Source: Orientallactaga sibirica (Eukaryota; Chordata; Mammalia; Rodentia; Dipodidae). Taken from it: a stretch of 64,000 nucleotides of DNA. Position numbers and translations under genes: made by a program. A model generated the notes under the pieces. That model did not search any database, was not told the DNA's origin, and saw only the letters and a program-made list of their open reading frames with translations. The stretch lies in assembly GCA_036365145.1 (NCBI GenBank), contig JAEOAD010001177.1, forward strand, positions 186,001-250,000. The letters are read 5' to 3'. Shown piece after piece: positions 39,661 to 54,100 of this stretch (the first letter of the stretch is position 1; every line of letters begins with the position of its first letter).

Positions 39661-40369
39661 AAATTGTACATCTTGTTAGATTACACAAACTAGGAAAGTT
39701 TGAACTTGCTGAACTCAACATTCTTCATGGGAAAGGAACTCATTCCAATAGCAAAACTAGCTTACTTCTCCCAGAACAGTGTTCGGCAAGGAACATGTAT
39801 GTTTTCTATACAAATTACGTTAGAAGTGAGACAAATCTACTAAGTTGTACATCTTGTTAGATTGCACAAACAAGGAAAATTTGAACTTGCTGCACTCCAC
39901 CCATTTCGTAGGAAAGCAACTCAATCCGAGAACAGAACTAGCTTATTTAACACAGTACAGTGTTCTGTGATGAAGATGTTTGTTTTGAAAAGAACCTACT
40001 TTAGAAATGAAGCGAATCTCCTAAGTTGTATATCTTTTTAGATGACACAAACTAGGAAAGTTTGAACTTGCTGCACTCAACCTTCTTTGTAGGATAGCAA
40101 CTCATTCCAAGAGCATAACTTGCTTACTTCACACAGTACAGTGTTCGGTAATGAACATGTTTGTTTTCTAAACAAACTACTTTAGAATTGACTCAAATCT
40201 GCTAAGTTGTACATCTTGTTAGATTACACAAAGTAGGAAAGTTTGAACTTGCTGCACTCAACCTTCTTCGTGGAAAAACAACTCATTCCAAGAGCAGAAC
40301 TAGCTTACTTCACACAGTAAGTACAGTGTTCGGAAATGAACATGTTTGTTTTCTAAACAAACTACTTTA

Positions 40370-43300
40370 GAATTAAGGCAAAACTGCTAAGTTTTACATC
40401 TTGTGAGATAACACAAACTAGGAAAATTTAAACTTGCTGCACTCAACCTCTTTCTTGGAAAAGCAACTCATTCCAAGAGCAGAACTAGCTTACTTCACAC
40501 AGTACAGTGTTCGGTATTGAAGATGTTTCTTTTCTATAGAAAGGACATTAGAAATGAAATGAATCTACTAAGTTGTATATCTTCTTAGATTACACAAACT
40601 GGGAAAGTTTGAACTTTCTGCACTCAACCTTCTTCGTGGGAAAGCAATTCATTCCAATAGCAGAACTAGCTTACTTCACACAGTACAGTGTTGGGGAATG
40701 AGCATATTTTTTCTCTAAACAAACTACGTTAGAAGTGAGGTGAATCTGCTAAGTTGTACGTCTTGTCAGATTACACACACAAGGAAAGTTTGAACTTGCT
40801 GCACTCAACCTTCTTGGTGGAAAAGCAACTCATTCCAAGAGCAGAGCAAGCTTACTTCACACAGTAAGTACAGTGTTCAGAAATGAACATGTTTGTTTTC
40901 TAAACAAACTAAGTTAGAAATGAAGCGAATCTACTAAGTTGTACATCTTGTTAGATTGCACAAACAAGGAAAGTATGAACTTGCTGCACTCAACCTTCTT
41001 CGTAGGAAAGCAACTCATTCCAAGAGCAGAACTAGCTTACTTCACACAGTACGTTATTCGGCAATGAACATGATTGTTTTCTAAGCAAACTCCTTTAGAA
41101 ATGAGGTGAAACTACTAAATTGTATTTATAGATAGATTACACAAACTAGAAAAGTTTGAACTTGCTACACTTAACCCTCTTTGTAGGAAAGCAACTCATT
41201 CCAAAGCAGAACTAGCTCATTTCACACAGTACAGTTATTGGTAATGAAGATATTTGTTTCCTAAACAAACTAGTACATAATTGGGGTGAAACTACTAAGT
41301 TGTACATCTTGTTAGATTACACAAACTAGGAAAGTTTGAACTTGCTGCACTCAACCTTCTTCGTGGGAAAGGAACTCATTCCAAGAACAGAACTAACTTG
41401 CTTCACACAGTACAGTGTTTGGGAATGAAGATGTTTATTTTCTATGGAAACGACATTAGAAATGAAATGAATCTACTAGGTTGTACATCTTGTTAGATTA
41501 CAGAAATGAGGAAAGTTTGAACTTGATACACTCAACCTTCTTCGTGGGAAAGCAACTCATTCAAAGAGCAGAACTAGCTTACTTCACACAGTACAGTGTT
41601 CGGGAATGAACATATTTGTTTTCTAAACATACTACGTTAGCAGTGAGGCAAGTCTACTACGTTGTATATCTTCTTAGATGACACAAACAAGGAAAGTTTG
41701 AACTTGCTGCACTGAACCTTCTTCGTGGAAAACCAACTCATTCCAAGAGCAGAACTAGCGTACTTCACACAGCAAGTACAGTGTTCTGAAATGAACATGT
41801 TTGTTTTCTTAAAAAGCTACGTTAAGAATGAGACAAATCTACTAAGTTGTACATGTTGTTAGATTACACAAACAAGGAAAGTTTGAACTTGCGGCACTCA
41901 ACCCTCTTAGTAGGAAAGCAACTCATTACGAGAATAGAACTAGCTCATTTAAATAGTAAAGTGTTTGTCAATGAAGATGTTTGTTTTCTAAACAAACTAC
42001 TTTAGAAATGAAGCAAATCTACTAAGTTGTACATCTTGTTAGATGACACAAACTAGGAAAGTTTAAACTTGCTGCACTCAACCTTCTTCGTAGGAAAGCA
42101 ACTAATTCCTAGAGCAGAACTAGCTTACTTCACAGAGTACAGTGTTCGCCAATGAACCTGTTTGTTTTCTAAACAAACTAAGATAGCAGTGAGGCGAATG
42201 TACTACATTGTACATCTTTTCAGATTACATAAATGAGGAAAGTTTGAACTTGCTGAACTCAACCCTTTTCTTAGGAAAGCAACTCATTCCAAGAACAAAA
42301 CTAGCTTATTTAACACAGTACAGTGTTTGGCAATGAACCTGTTTGTTTTCTAAAAAAAACTACTTTATAAATGAAGCGAATCTACAAATTTGTACATATT
42401 GTCAGATTACACAAACTAGGAAAGTTTGATCTTGCTGCACTCAACCTTCTTCGTGGGAAAGCAATGCATTCCAAGAGCACAACTAGCTTCCTTCACAAAG
42501 TACAGTGCTCGGGAATGAAGATGTTTCTTTTCTATAGGAATGACATTAGAAATGAAATGAATCTACTACGTTGTACATCTTGGTAGATTACACAAACTAG
42601 GAAAGTTTGAACTTGCTGCACTCAACCTTCTTCGTGGGAAAGCAACTCATTCAAAGAGCAGAAATAGCTTACTTCACACAGTACAGTGTTCAGGAATGAA
42701 CATGTTTGTTTCTTAAACAATCTATGTGAGAAGTGAGTCGAATCTACCAAGTTGTACATCTTGTTAGATTACAAAAACAAGGAAAATTTGAACTTGCTGC
42801 ACTCAACCTTCTTCGTCAGAAAGCAAATCTTTCCGAGAACAGAACTAGCTTATTTAACACGGTACAGTGCTTGGTAATGATGATATTTGTATTCCAAAAA
42901 ACTGCTTTAGAAATGAAGCGAATCTACTAAGTTGTACATCTTGTTACAAGACACAAACAAGGAAAGTTTGAACTTGCTGCACTCAACCTTCTTCATAGGA
43001 AAGCAACTCATTCCTAGAGCAGAACTAGCTTACTTCACACAGTACAGTGTTCGGCATTGAAAATGTTTTTTTTTCTACACATACTACGTTAGAAGTGAGG
43101 CGAATCTACTAAGTTGTACATCTTGTTAGATTACACAAACAAGGGAAGTTTGAACTTGATGCACTCTACCCACTTCATAGGAAAGCAAATCATTCTGAGA
43201 ACAGAACTAGCTTATTTCACACAGTACAGTGTTCAGATTGAAGATGTTTGTTTTCTAAACAAACTACTTTTGAAATTAAGTGGATCTACTAAGTTGTATA

Positions 43301-46300
43301 TCTTGTTAGATGACACAAACTAGGAAAGTTTCAACTTGCTGCACTCAACCTTCTTCGTAGGAAAGCAACTCATTCCAAGAGCAGAACTAGCTTACTTCAC
43401 ACAGTACTATGTTCGGCAATGAACATGTTTGTTTTCTAAACAAACTAGGTTAGAAATGAGACGAAACTACTAGGTTGTACATCTAGATAGATTACACAAT
43501 GTAGGAAAGTTTGAATTTGCTGCATTCAACCTTCTTCATCAGAAAGCAACTCATTCCAAGAGCAGAACCAGCATACTTCACACAAAAAGTACAGTGTTCG
43601 GAATTGAACATGTTTCTTTTCTAAACAAACGATGTTAGAAATGAGGCGATTCTACTAAGTTGTACATCTTGTTAGATTACAGAAACATGGAAAGTTTAAA
43701 TTAGCTGCACTCAACCCTCTTTGCAGGAAAGCAACTCATTCCGAGAACAGAACTAGCTTACTTCACACTGTAAGTAAACTGTTCGGCAACGAACATGTTT
43801 ATTTTCTAAATAAACTATGTTAGAAGTGAGGTGAATCTACTACGTTGTACATATTGTTAGGTTACACAAACTAGGAAAGTTTGAACTTGCTGCACTCAAC
43901 CTTCTTCGGGGGAAAGCAACTCATTCCAAGAGCAGAACTAGCTTACTTCACAAAGTACAGTGTTCGGCAATGAACATGTTTGTTTTCTAAACAAACTACG
44001 TTACAATTGAGGTGAATATACTAACTTGTATATCTTGTTAGATTACACCAACAAGGAAAGGTTGAACTTTCTGCAGTTCACCAGCTTCATGGGAAAGAAG
44101 CTCATTCCGAAAACAGAACTAGCTTATTTCACACAGTACAGTGTTCGGCAATGAAGATGTTTGTTTTCTAAACAAAATACTTTAGAAATGAAGGGAATCT
44201 ACTAAGTTGTCCATTTTGTTAGATGGCACTAACTAGGAAAGTTTGAATTTGCTGCACTCAACCTTCTTCTTAGGAAAGCAACTCATTCCAACAGCAGAAC
44301 ATGCTTACTTCACATAGTACAGTTTTCAGCAATAAGGATGTTTGTTTTCTAAAAAAAGTACTTTATAAATAAGGCGAATCTACTACGTTGTGCATCTTGT
44401 TAGATGACACAAACAGGGAAAGTTTGAACTTTCTGCACTCAACTCTCATTATAGGAAAGCAACTCATTGCGAGAGCAGAACTAGGTTATTTCAGACCGTA
44501 TAGTGTTCGGCAATGAAGATCTTTGTTTTCTAAACAAACTACTTTAGAAATGAAGCGAATGTGCTAAGTTGTACATCTTGTTAGATGACACTAACTAGGA
44601 AAGTTTGAACTTGCTGCCCTTAACCGTCTTCATGGGAAAGCAACTCGTTCCAATAGGGGAACAAGCTTACTTCACACAGTAAGTACAGTGTTCGGAAATG
44701 AACATGTTTGTTTTCTAAACAAACTACGATAGAAATTAGATAAATCTATTAAGTTGTACATTTTGTTAGATTACACAAACAAGGAAAGTTTGATCTTGCT
44801 GCACTCAACGCTCTTCATAGGAAAGCAACTCTTCCTGAGAACAGAACTAACTTATTTAACACAGTACAGTGTTCGGTAATGAAGATGTGTGTTTTCTAAA
44901 TTATCTACTTTAGAATTGAAGCGAATCTACTAAGTTGTACATCTTGTTAGATGACAAAAACTAGGAAAGTTTGAACTTGCTGCACTCAACCTTCTTCGCA
45001 GGAAAGCAAGTCATTCCAAGAGCAGAACTAGCTTACTTCGCACAGTACAGTGTTCACCAATGAACATGTTTGTTTTCTAAATAAACTACCTTAGAAGTGA
45101 GGTGAATGTAGTAAGTTGTACATCTTGTTAGATTACATAAACAAGGAAAGTTTGAACAAGCTGCACTCAACCCTCTTCGTAGGAAAGCAACTCATTCTGA
45201 GAACAGAACTAGCTTCTTTCACACAGTACAGTGTTCGGCAATGAAGATGTTTGTTTTCAAAACACACTACTTTAGAAATGAAGTGAATCTACTAAGTTGT
45301 ACAGTTTGTTAGATGACAAAAACTAGGAAAGTGTCAACCTGCTGCACTCAACCTTCTTGGTAGGAAAGCAACTCATTCCAAGAGCAGAACTAGCTTACTT
45401 CACACAGTACAGTGTTTGGCAATGAACATATTTGTTTTTTAAACAAACTAAGTTATAAGTGAGGTGAATATACTAAGTTGTACATCTCATTAGATTACGT
45501 AAAAAAGGAAAGTTGGAACTTGCTGCAGTCAACCCACTTCATAGGAAAGCAACTCATTCTGAGAACCGAACTAGCTTATTTAACACAGTACAGTGTTTGG
45601 GAATTAAGATGTTTCTTTTCCAAAGAAATTACTTTAGAAATAAAGCAAATCTACTAAGTTGTACATCTTGTTAGATGACACAAACTAGGAAAGTCTGAAC
45701 TTGCTGCACTCAACCTTCTTCATAGGAAAGCAACTCATTCCAATAGCAGAACTAGCTTACTTCACACAGTACAGTATACATGAATGAAGATGTTTCTTTT
45801 TTATAGAAAAGACATTAGAAAATAAATGAATCTACAAAGTTGTACATCTTGATAAATTAGACCAACTAGGAAAGTTTGAACTTGCTGCACTAAACGTACT
45901 TCGTAGGAAAGCAACTCATTCCAAGAACAGAACTAGCTTACTTCACACAGTACAGTGTTCGGTAATGAACATGTTTGTTTTCTAAACAAATTACTTTAGA
46001 ATTGAGGCGAATCTACACAGTTGTACATCTTCTTAGGTGACACAAGCTAGTAAAGTTTGAACTTGCTGCACTCAACCTTCTTAAGTAGGAAAGCAACCCA
46101 TTCCAAGAGCAGAACTAGCTTACTTCACACACTACAGTGTTCGGCAATGAACATGTTTGTTTTCTAAACAAACTACATTAGAAGTTAGGAGAATCTACTA
46201 AGTTGTACATCTTGTTTGATTACACAAACAAGGAAAGTTTGAACTTGCTGCACTCAACCCTCTTCGTAGGAAAGCAACTCATTCAGAGAACAGAACTAGC

Positions 46301-48165
46301 TTATTTAACACTGTACAGTGTTTGGCAATGAAGATGCTTGTATTCCAAACAAGATACTTTTGAAATGAAGCAAATCTACTAAGTCTTGGTAGATGACACA
46401 AAAAAGGAAAGTTTAAACTTACTGCACTCAACCCTCTTCGTAGGAAAGCAACTCATTCCAAGAAGAGAGCTAGCTTATGTAATACAGTACATTGTTCGGC
46501 AATGGAGATGTTTGTTTTCCAAACAAACTACTTTAGAAATGAAGCAAATCTACTAAGTTGTACATCTAGTTAGACACATAGTAGGAAAGTTTGAACTTAC
46601 TGCACTCAACCCTGTTCATAGGAAGGCAACTTATTCTGAGACCATAACTAGCTTATTTCACACAGTACAGTGTTCAGTAATGAAGATATTTGTTTTCTAA
46701 ACAAACTATTTTAGAATTGAAGTGAAACTGCTAAGTTGTACATCCTGTAAGATTACACAAACTAGGAAAGTCTGAACTTGCTGCACTCAACCTTCTTCAT
46801 GGGAAAGCAACATATTCCATGATTAGAACTAGCTTATTTCACACATTACAGTGTTCACGAATGAACATGTTTGCTTTCTAAACCAACTACGTTAGAAGTG
46901 AGGTGAATCTACTAAGTTGTACATCTTGTTAGATAACACCAACAAGAAAAGTTTCAACTTGCTGCACTCAACCTTCTTCGTAGGAAAGGAACTCATTCCA
47001 AGAGCAGAACTAGCTTACTTCACACAGCACGGTATTCGGTAATGAACATGTTTGTTTTCTAAACAAACTACTTTAGAATTGAGGCGAATCTACAAAGTTG
47101 TACATCTTGTTAGATGACACAAAGTAGGAAAGTCAAAACTTGCTGCACTCAACCTTCTTCGAAGGAAAGCAATTCATTCCAAGAGCAGAACTAGCTTACT
47201 TCATACACTACAGTGTTTGGCAATGAAGATGTTTGTTTTCTAAACAAACTACGTTAGAAGTTAGGAGAATCTACTAAGTTGTACATCTTGTAAGATTACA
47301 GAAAAGGAAAGTTTGACCTTGCTGCGCTCAACCCTCTTCGTAGGAAAGTAACTCATTCCAGGAGAAGAGAACTAGCTTATTTAACAAAGTACATTGTTTG
47401 GCAATGAAGATATTTGTTTTGTAAACAAACTACTTTAGAAATGAAGCGAATATACTAAGTTTTACATCTTGTGAGATGACACAAACTAGGAAAGTTTGAA
47501 CTTACTGCACTCAACCTTCCTCGTAGGAAAGCAACTCATTCCAAGAGCATAACTAGCTTTCTCCACACAGTACAGTGTTCGAGAATGAAGATGTTTCTTT
47601 TCTATAGAAACGGCATTAGAAATGAAATGAATCTATTAATTTGTACATCTTGTTAGATTCCACAACCGAGGAAAGTTTGAACTTGCTGGACTCAACCTTC
47701 TTCGTTGGAAAGCAACTCTATCTGAGAGCAGAACTAGTTTACTTAACACAGTAGAGTGTTTGGGAATGAACTTGTTTGTTTTGTAAACAAACTACTTTAG
47801 AAATGAAGCAAATCTACTAAGTTGTACATCTTGTTAGATAACACAAACAAGGAAAGTTTGAACTTGCTGCACTCAATCCACTTCTTAGGAAAGCAACTCA
47901 TTCCAAGAACAGATCTAGCTTATTTAACACAGTACAGTGTTTGGCAATGAACATGTTTGTTTTCCAAACAAACCACTTTGAAATGAAGTGAATCTACTAA
48001 GTTGTATATCTTGTTAGATGACACAAACTAGGAAAATTTCAACTTGCTGCACTCAACCTTCCTCGTGGAAAACAACTCATTGCAAGAGCAGAACTAGCTT
48101 ACTTCACACAGTACAGAGTTCAAAGGGAATGAAGATGTTTCTTTTCTAAACAAACTACTTTAGAA
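40370..48165. repeat. Large tandem duplication, copy 1 (about 7.8 kb, 43 monomers)
   Basis: Sequence from about 40370 to 48165 repeats at 48165-55970 with an offset that drifts between 7793 and 7800 bp. Paired landmarks include the GGAAAATTTAAACTTG variant at 40421 and 48214, GTTTCTTTTCCAAAGAAATT at 45611 and 53411, and GTTTCTTTTCTATAGAAAC at 47593 and 55390. The length fits 43 x 181 bp. Over the centre the copies are nearly identical; toward the edges they differ more. Confidence 0.9.
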
Positions 48166-51100
48166 TTGAAATAAAACTACTAAGTTTTACATCTTGTTAG
48201 ATGACACAAACTAGGAAAATTTAAACTTGCTGCACTCAACCTCTTTCTTGGAAAAGCAACTCATTCCAAGAGCAGAACTAGCTTACTTTCACACAGTACA
48301 GTGTTCGGGAATTGAAGATGTTTGTTTTCTAAACAAACTACATTACAAATGAAATGAATCTACTAAGTTGTATATCTTGTTAGATTACACAAACTGGGAA
48401 AGTTTGAACTTTCTGCACTCAACCTTCTTTGTGGAAAAGCAACTCATTCCAATAGCAGAACTAGCTTATTTCACACAGTACAGTGTTGGGGAATGAGTTG
48501 TTTGTTTTCTAAACAAACTACGTTAGAAATGAGGTGAATCTACTAAGTTGTACATCTTGTTAGATTACACAAACTAGGAAAGTTTGAACTTGCTGCATTC
48601 AACCTTCTTGGTGGAAAAGCAACTCATTCCAAGAGCAGAACTAGCTTACTTCACACAGTAAGTACAGTGTTCAGAAATGAACATGTTTGTTTTCTAAACA
48701 AACTAAGTTAGAAATGAAGCGAATCTACTAAGTTGTACATCTTGTTAGATTGCACAAACAAGGAAAGTTTGAACTTGCTGCACTCAACCTTCTTCGTGGG
48801 AAAGCAACTCATTCTAAGAGCAGAACTAGCTTACTTCACACAGTAAGTTAGTTCGGCAATGAACATGATTGTTTTCTAAGCAAACTCCTTTAGAAATGAG
48901 GTGAAACTACTAAATTGTACATTTTGTTAGATTACACAAACTAGAAAAGTTTGAACTTGCTGCACTCAACCCTCTTTGTAGGAAAGCAACTCATTCCAAA
49001 AGCAGAACTAGCTATTTCACACAGTAAGTACAGTTATTGGTAATGAAGATGTTTGTTTCCTAAAACAAACTAGTACATAATTGGGGTGAAACTACTAAGT
49101 TGTACATCTTGTTAGATTACACAAACAAGAAAGTTTGAACTTGCTGCACTCAACCTTCTTCGTGGGAAAGGAACTCATTCCAAGAACAGAACTAACTTTC
49201 TTCACACAGTACAGTGTTTGGGAATGAAGATGTTTATTTTCTATGGAAACGACATTAGAAATGAAATGAATCTACTAGGTTGTACATCTTGTTAGATTAC
49301 AGAAATGAGGAAAGTTTGAACTTGATACACTCAACCCACTTCGTGGGAAAGCAACTCATTCAAAGAGCAGAACTAGCTTATTAAACAGTACAGTGTTCGG
49401 GAATGAAGATGTTTGTTTTCAAACAAACCACTTTAGCAGTGAGGCAAATCTACTAAGTTGTACATCTTGTTAGATGACACAAACAAGGAAAGTTTCATCT
49501 TGCTGCACTCAACCTTCTTCGTGGGAAACCAACTCATTCCAAGAGCAGAACTAGCTTACTTCACACAGCAAGTACAGTGTTCTGAAATGAACATGTTTGT
49601 TTTAAAAAAAGCTACGTTAAGAATGAGACAAATCTACTAAGTTGTACATGTTGTTAGATTACACAAACAAGGAAAGTTTGAACTTGCTGCACTCAACCCT
49701 CTTAGTAGGAAAGCAACTCATTACGAGAATAGAACTAGCTCATTTAAATAGTAAAGTGTTTGTCAATGAAGATGTTTGTTTTCTAAACAAACTACTTTAG
49801 AAATGAAGCAAATCTACTAAGTTGTACATCTTGTTAGATGACACAAACTAGGAAAGTTTAAACTTGCTGCACTCAACCTTCTTCGTAGGGAAAGCAACTA
49901 ATTCCTAGAGCAGAACTAGCTTACTTCACAGAGTACAGTGTTCGCCAATGAACCTGTTTGTGTTTTCTAAACAAACTAAGATAGCAGTGAGGCGAATGTA
50001 CTACATTGTACATCTTTTCAGATTACATAAATGAGGAAAGTTTGAACTTGCTGAACTCAACCCTTTTCTTAGGAAAGCAACTCATTCCAAGAACAAAACT
50101 AGCTTATTTAACACAGTACAGTGTTTGGCAATGAACCTGTTTGTTTTCTAAAAAAACTACTTTATAAATGAAGCGAATCTACAAATTTGTACATATTGTC
50201 AGATTACACAAACTAGGAAAGTTTGATCTTGCTGCACTCAACCTTCTTCGTGGGAAAGCAATGCATTCCAAGAGCACAACTAGCTTCCTTCACAAAGTAC
50301 AGTGCTCGGGAATGAAGATGTTTCTTTCTATAGGAATGACATTAGAAATGAAATGAATCTACTACGTTGTACATCTTGGTAGATTACACAAACTAGGAAA
50401 GTTTGAACTTGCTGCACTCAACCTTCTTCGTGGGAAAGCAACTCATTCAAAGAGCAGAAATAGCTTACTTCACACAGTACAGTGTTCAGGAATGAACATG
50501 TTTGTTTTTAAACAATCTATGTGAGAAGTGAGTCGAATCTACTAAGTTGTACATCTTGTTAGATTACAAAAACAAGGAAAATTTGAACTTGCTGCACTCA
50601 ACCTTCTTCACAGAAAGCAAATCTTTCCGAGAACAGAACTAGCTTATTTAACACGGTACAGTGCTTGGTAATGATGATATTTGTATTCCAAAAAACTGCT
50701 TTAGAAATGAAGCGAATCTACTAAGTTGTACATCTTGTTACAAGACACAAACAAGGAAAGTTTGAACTTGCTGCACTCAACCTTCTTCATAGGAAAGCAA
50801 CTCATTCCTAGAGCAGAACTAGCTTACTTCACACAGTACAGTGTTCGGCATTGAAAATGTTTTTTTTTTTTTTCTACACATACTACGTTAGAAGTGAGGC
50901 GAATCTACTAAGTTGTACATCTTGTTAGATTACACAAACAAGGGAAGTTTGAACTTGATGCACTCTACCCACTTCATAGGAAAGCAAATCATTCTGAGAA
51001 CAGAACTAGCTTATTTCACACAGTACAGTGTTCAGATTGAAGATGTTTGTTTTCTAAACAAACTACTTTTGAAATTAAGTGGATCTACTAAGTTGTATAT

Positions 51101-54100
51101 CTTGTTAGATGACACAAACTAGGAAAGTTTCAACTTGCTGCACTCAACCTTCTTCGTAGGAAAGCAACTCATTCCAAGAGCAGAACTAGCTTACTTCACA
51201 CAGTACTATGTTCAGCAATGAACATGTTTGTTTTCTAAACAAACTAGGTTAGAAATGAGACGAAACTACTAGGTTGTACATCTAGATAGATTACACAATG
51301 TAGGAAAGTTTGAATTTGCTGCATTCAACCTTCTTCATCAGAAAGCAACTCATTCCAAGAGCAGAACCAGCATACTTCACACAAAAAGTACAGTGTTCGG
51401 AATTGAACATGTTTCTTTTCTAAAACAAACGATGTTAGAAATGAGGCGATTCTACTAAGTTGTACATCTTGTTAGATTACAGAAACATGGAAAGTTTAAA
51501 TTAGCTGCACTCAACCCTCTTTTGCAGGAAAGCAACTCATTCGAGAACAGAACTAGCTTACTTCACACTGTAAGTAAACTGTTCGGCAAATCTAACATGT
51601 TTATTTTCTAAATAAACTATGTTAGAAGTGAGGTGAATCTACTACGTTGTACATATTGTTAGGTTACACAAACTAGGAAAGTTTGAACTTGCTGCACTCA
51701 ACCTTCTTCGGGGGAAAGCAACTCATTCCAAGAGCAGAACTAGCTTACTTCACAAAGTACAGTGTTCGGCAATGAACATGTTTGTTTTCTAAACAAACTA
51801 CGTTACAATTGAGGTGAATATACTAACTTGTATATCTTGTTAGATTACACCAACAAGGAAAGGTTGAACTTTCTGCAGTTCACCAGCTTCATGGGAAAGA
51901 AGCTCATTCCGAAAACAGAACTAGCTTATTTCACACAGTACAGTGTTCGGCAATGAAGATGTTTGTTTTCTAAACAAAATACTTTAGAAATGAAGGAATC
52001 TACTAAGTTGTCCATTTTGTTAGATGGCACTAACTAGAAAGTTTGAATTTGCTGCACTCAACCTTCTTCTTAGGAAAGCAACTCATTCCAACAGCAGAAC
52101 ATGCTTACTTCACATAGTACAGTGTTCAGCAATAAGGATGTTTGTTTTCTAAAAAAAGTACTTTATAAATAAGGCGAATCTACTACGTTGTGCATCTTGT
52201 TAGATGACACAAACAGGGAAAGTTTGAACTTTCTGCACTCAACTCTCATTATAGGAAAGCAACTCATTAAGAGAGCAGAACTAGGTTATTTCAGACCGTA
52301 TAGTGTTCGGCAATGAAGATCTTTGTTTTCTAAACAAACTACTTTAGAAATGAAGCGAATGTGCTAAGTTGTACATCTTGTTAGATGACACTAACTAGGA
52401 AAGTTTGAACTTGCTGCCCTTAACCGTCTTCATGGGAAAGCAACTCATTCCAATAGGGGAACAAGCTTTACTTCACACAGTAAGTACAGTGTTCGAAATG
52501 AACATGTTTGTTTTCTAAACAAACTACATATAGAAATTAGATAAATCTATTAAGTTGTACATTTTGTTAGATTACACAAAACAAGGAAAGTTTGATCTTG
52601 CTGCACTCAACGCTTCTTCATAGGAAAGCAACTCTTCCTGAGAACAGAACTAACTTATTTAACACAGTACAGTGTTCGGTAATGAAGATGTGTGTTTTCT
52701 AAATTATCTACTTTAGAATTGAAGCGAATCTACTAAGTTGTACATCTTGTTAGATGACAAAAACTAGGAAAGTTTGAACTTGCTGCACTCAACCTTCTTC
52801 GCAGGAAAGCAAGTCATTCCAAGAGCAGAACTAGCTTACTTTATGACAGTACAGTGTTCACCAATGAACATGTTTGTTTTCTAAATAAACTACCTTAGAA
52901 GTGAGGTGAATGTAGTAAGTTGTACATCTTGTTAGATTACATAAACAAGGAAAGTTTGAACAAGCTGCACTCAACCCTCTTCGTAGGAAAGCAACTCATT
53001 CTGAGAACAGAACTAGCTTCTTTCACACAGTACAGTGTTCGCAATGAAGATGTTTGTTTTCAAAACACACTACTTTAGAAATGAAGTGAATCTACTAAGT
53101 TGTACAGTTTGTTAGATGACAAAAACTAGAAAGTGTCAACCTGCTGCACTCAACCTTCTTGGTAGGAAAGCAACTCATTCCAAGAGCAGAACTAGCTTAC
53201 TTCACACAGTACAGTGTTTGCAATGAACATATTTGTTTTTTAAACAAACTAAGTTATAAGTGAGGTGAATATACTAAGTTGTACATCTCATTAGATTACG
53301 TAAAAAGGAAAGTTGGAACTTGCTGCAGTCAACCCACTTCATAGGAAAGCAACTCATTCTGAGAACCGAACTAGCTTATTTAACACAGTACAGTGTTTGG
53401 GAATTAAGATGTTTCTTTTCCAAAGAAATTACTTTAGAAATAAAGCAAATCTACTAAGTTGTACATCTTGTTAGATGACACAAACTAGGAAAGTCTGAAC
53501 TTGCTGCACTCAACCTTCTTCATAGGAAAGCAACTCATTCCAATAGCAGAACTAGCTTACTTCACACAGTACAGTATACATGAATGAAGATGTTTCTTTT
53601 TTATAGAAAAGACATTAGAAAATAAATGAATCTACAAAGTTGTACATCTTGATAAATTAGACCAACTAGGAAAGTTTGAACTTGCTGCACTAAACGTACT
53701 TCGTAGGAAAGCAACTCATTCCAAGAACAGAACTAGCTTACTTCACACAGTACAGTGTTCGGTAATGAACATGTTTGTTTTCTAAACAAATTACTTTAGA
53801 ATTGAGGCGAATCTACACAGTTGTACATCTTCTTAGGTGACACAAGCTAGTAAAGTTTGAACTTGCTGCACTCAACCTTCTTCGTAGGAAAGCAACCCAT
53901 TCCAAGAGCAGAACTAGCTTACTTCACACACTACAGTGTTCGGCAATGAACATGTTTGTTTTCTAAACAAACTACATTAGAAGTTAGGAGAATCTACTAA
54001 GTTGTACATCTTGTTTGATTACACAAACAAGGAAAGTTTGAACTTGCTGCACTCAACCCTCTTCGTAGGAAAGCAACTCATTCAGAGAACAGAACTAGCT

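Noticed and set aside
32463..51122. Repeated open frames of 60-71 codons with similar peptides (for example at 32463, 39075, 42371, 50168, 43114, 50913)
   Set aside because: They are the same satellite strand read in one frame. Most monomers have stops in that frame, no start context or splice structure is shared, and identical pairs reflect the 7.8-kb duplication.
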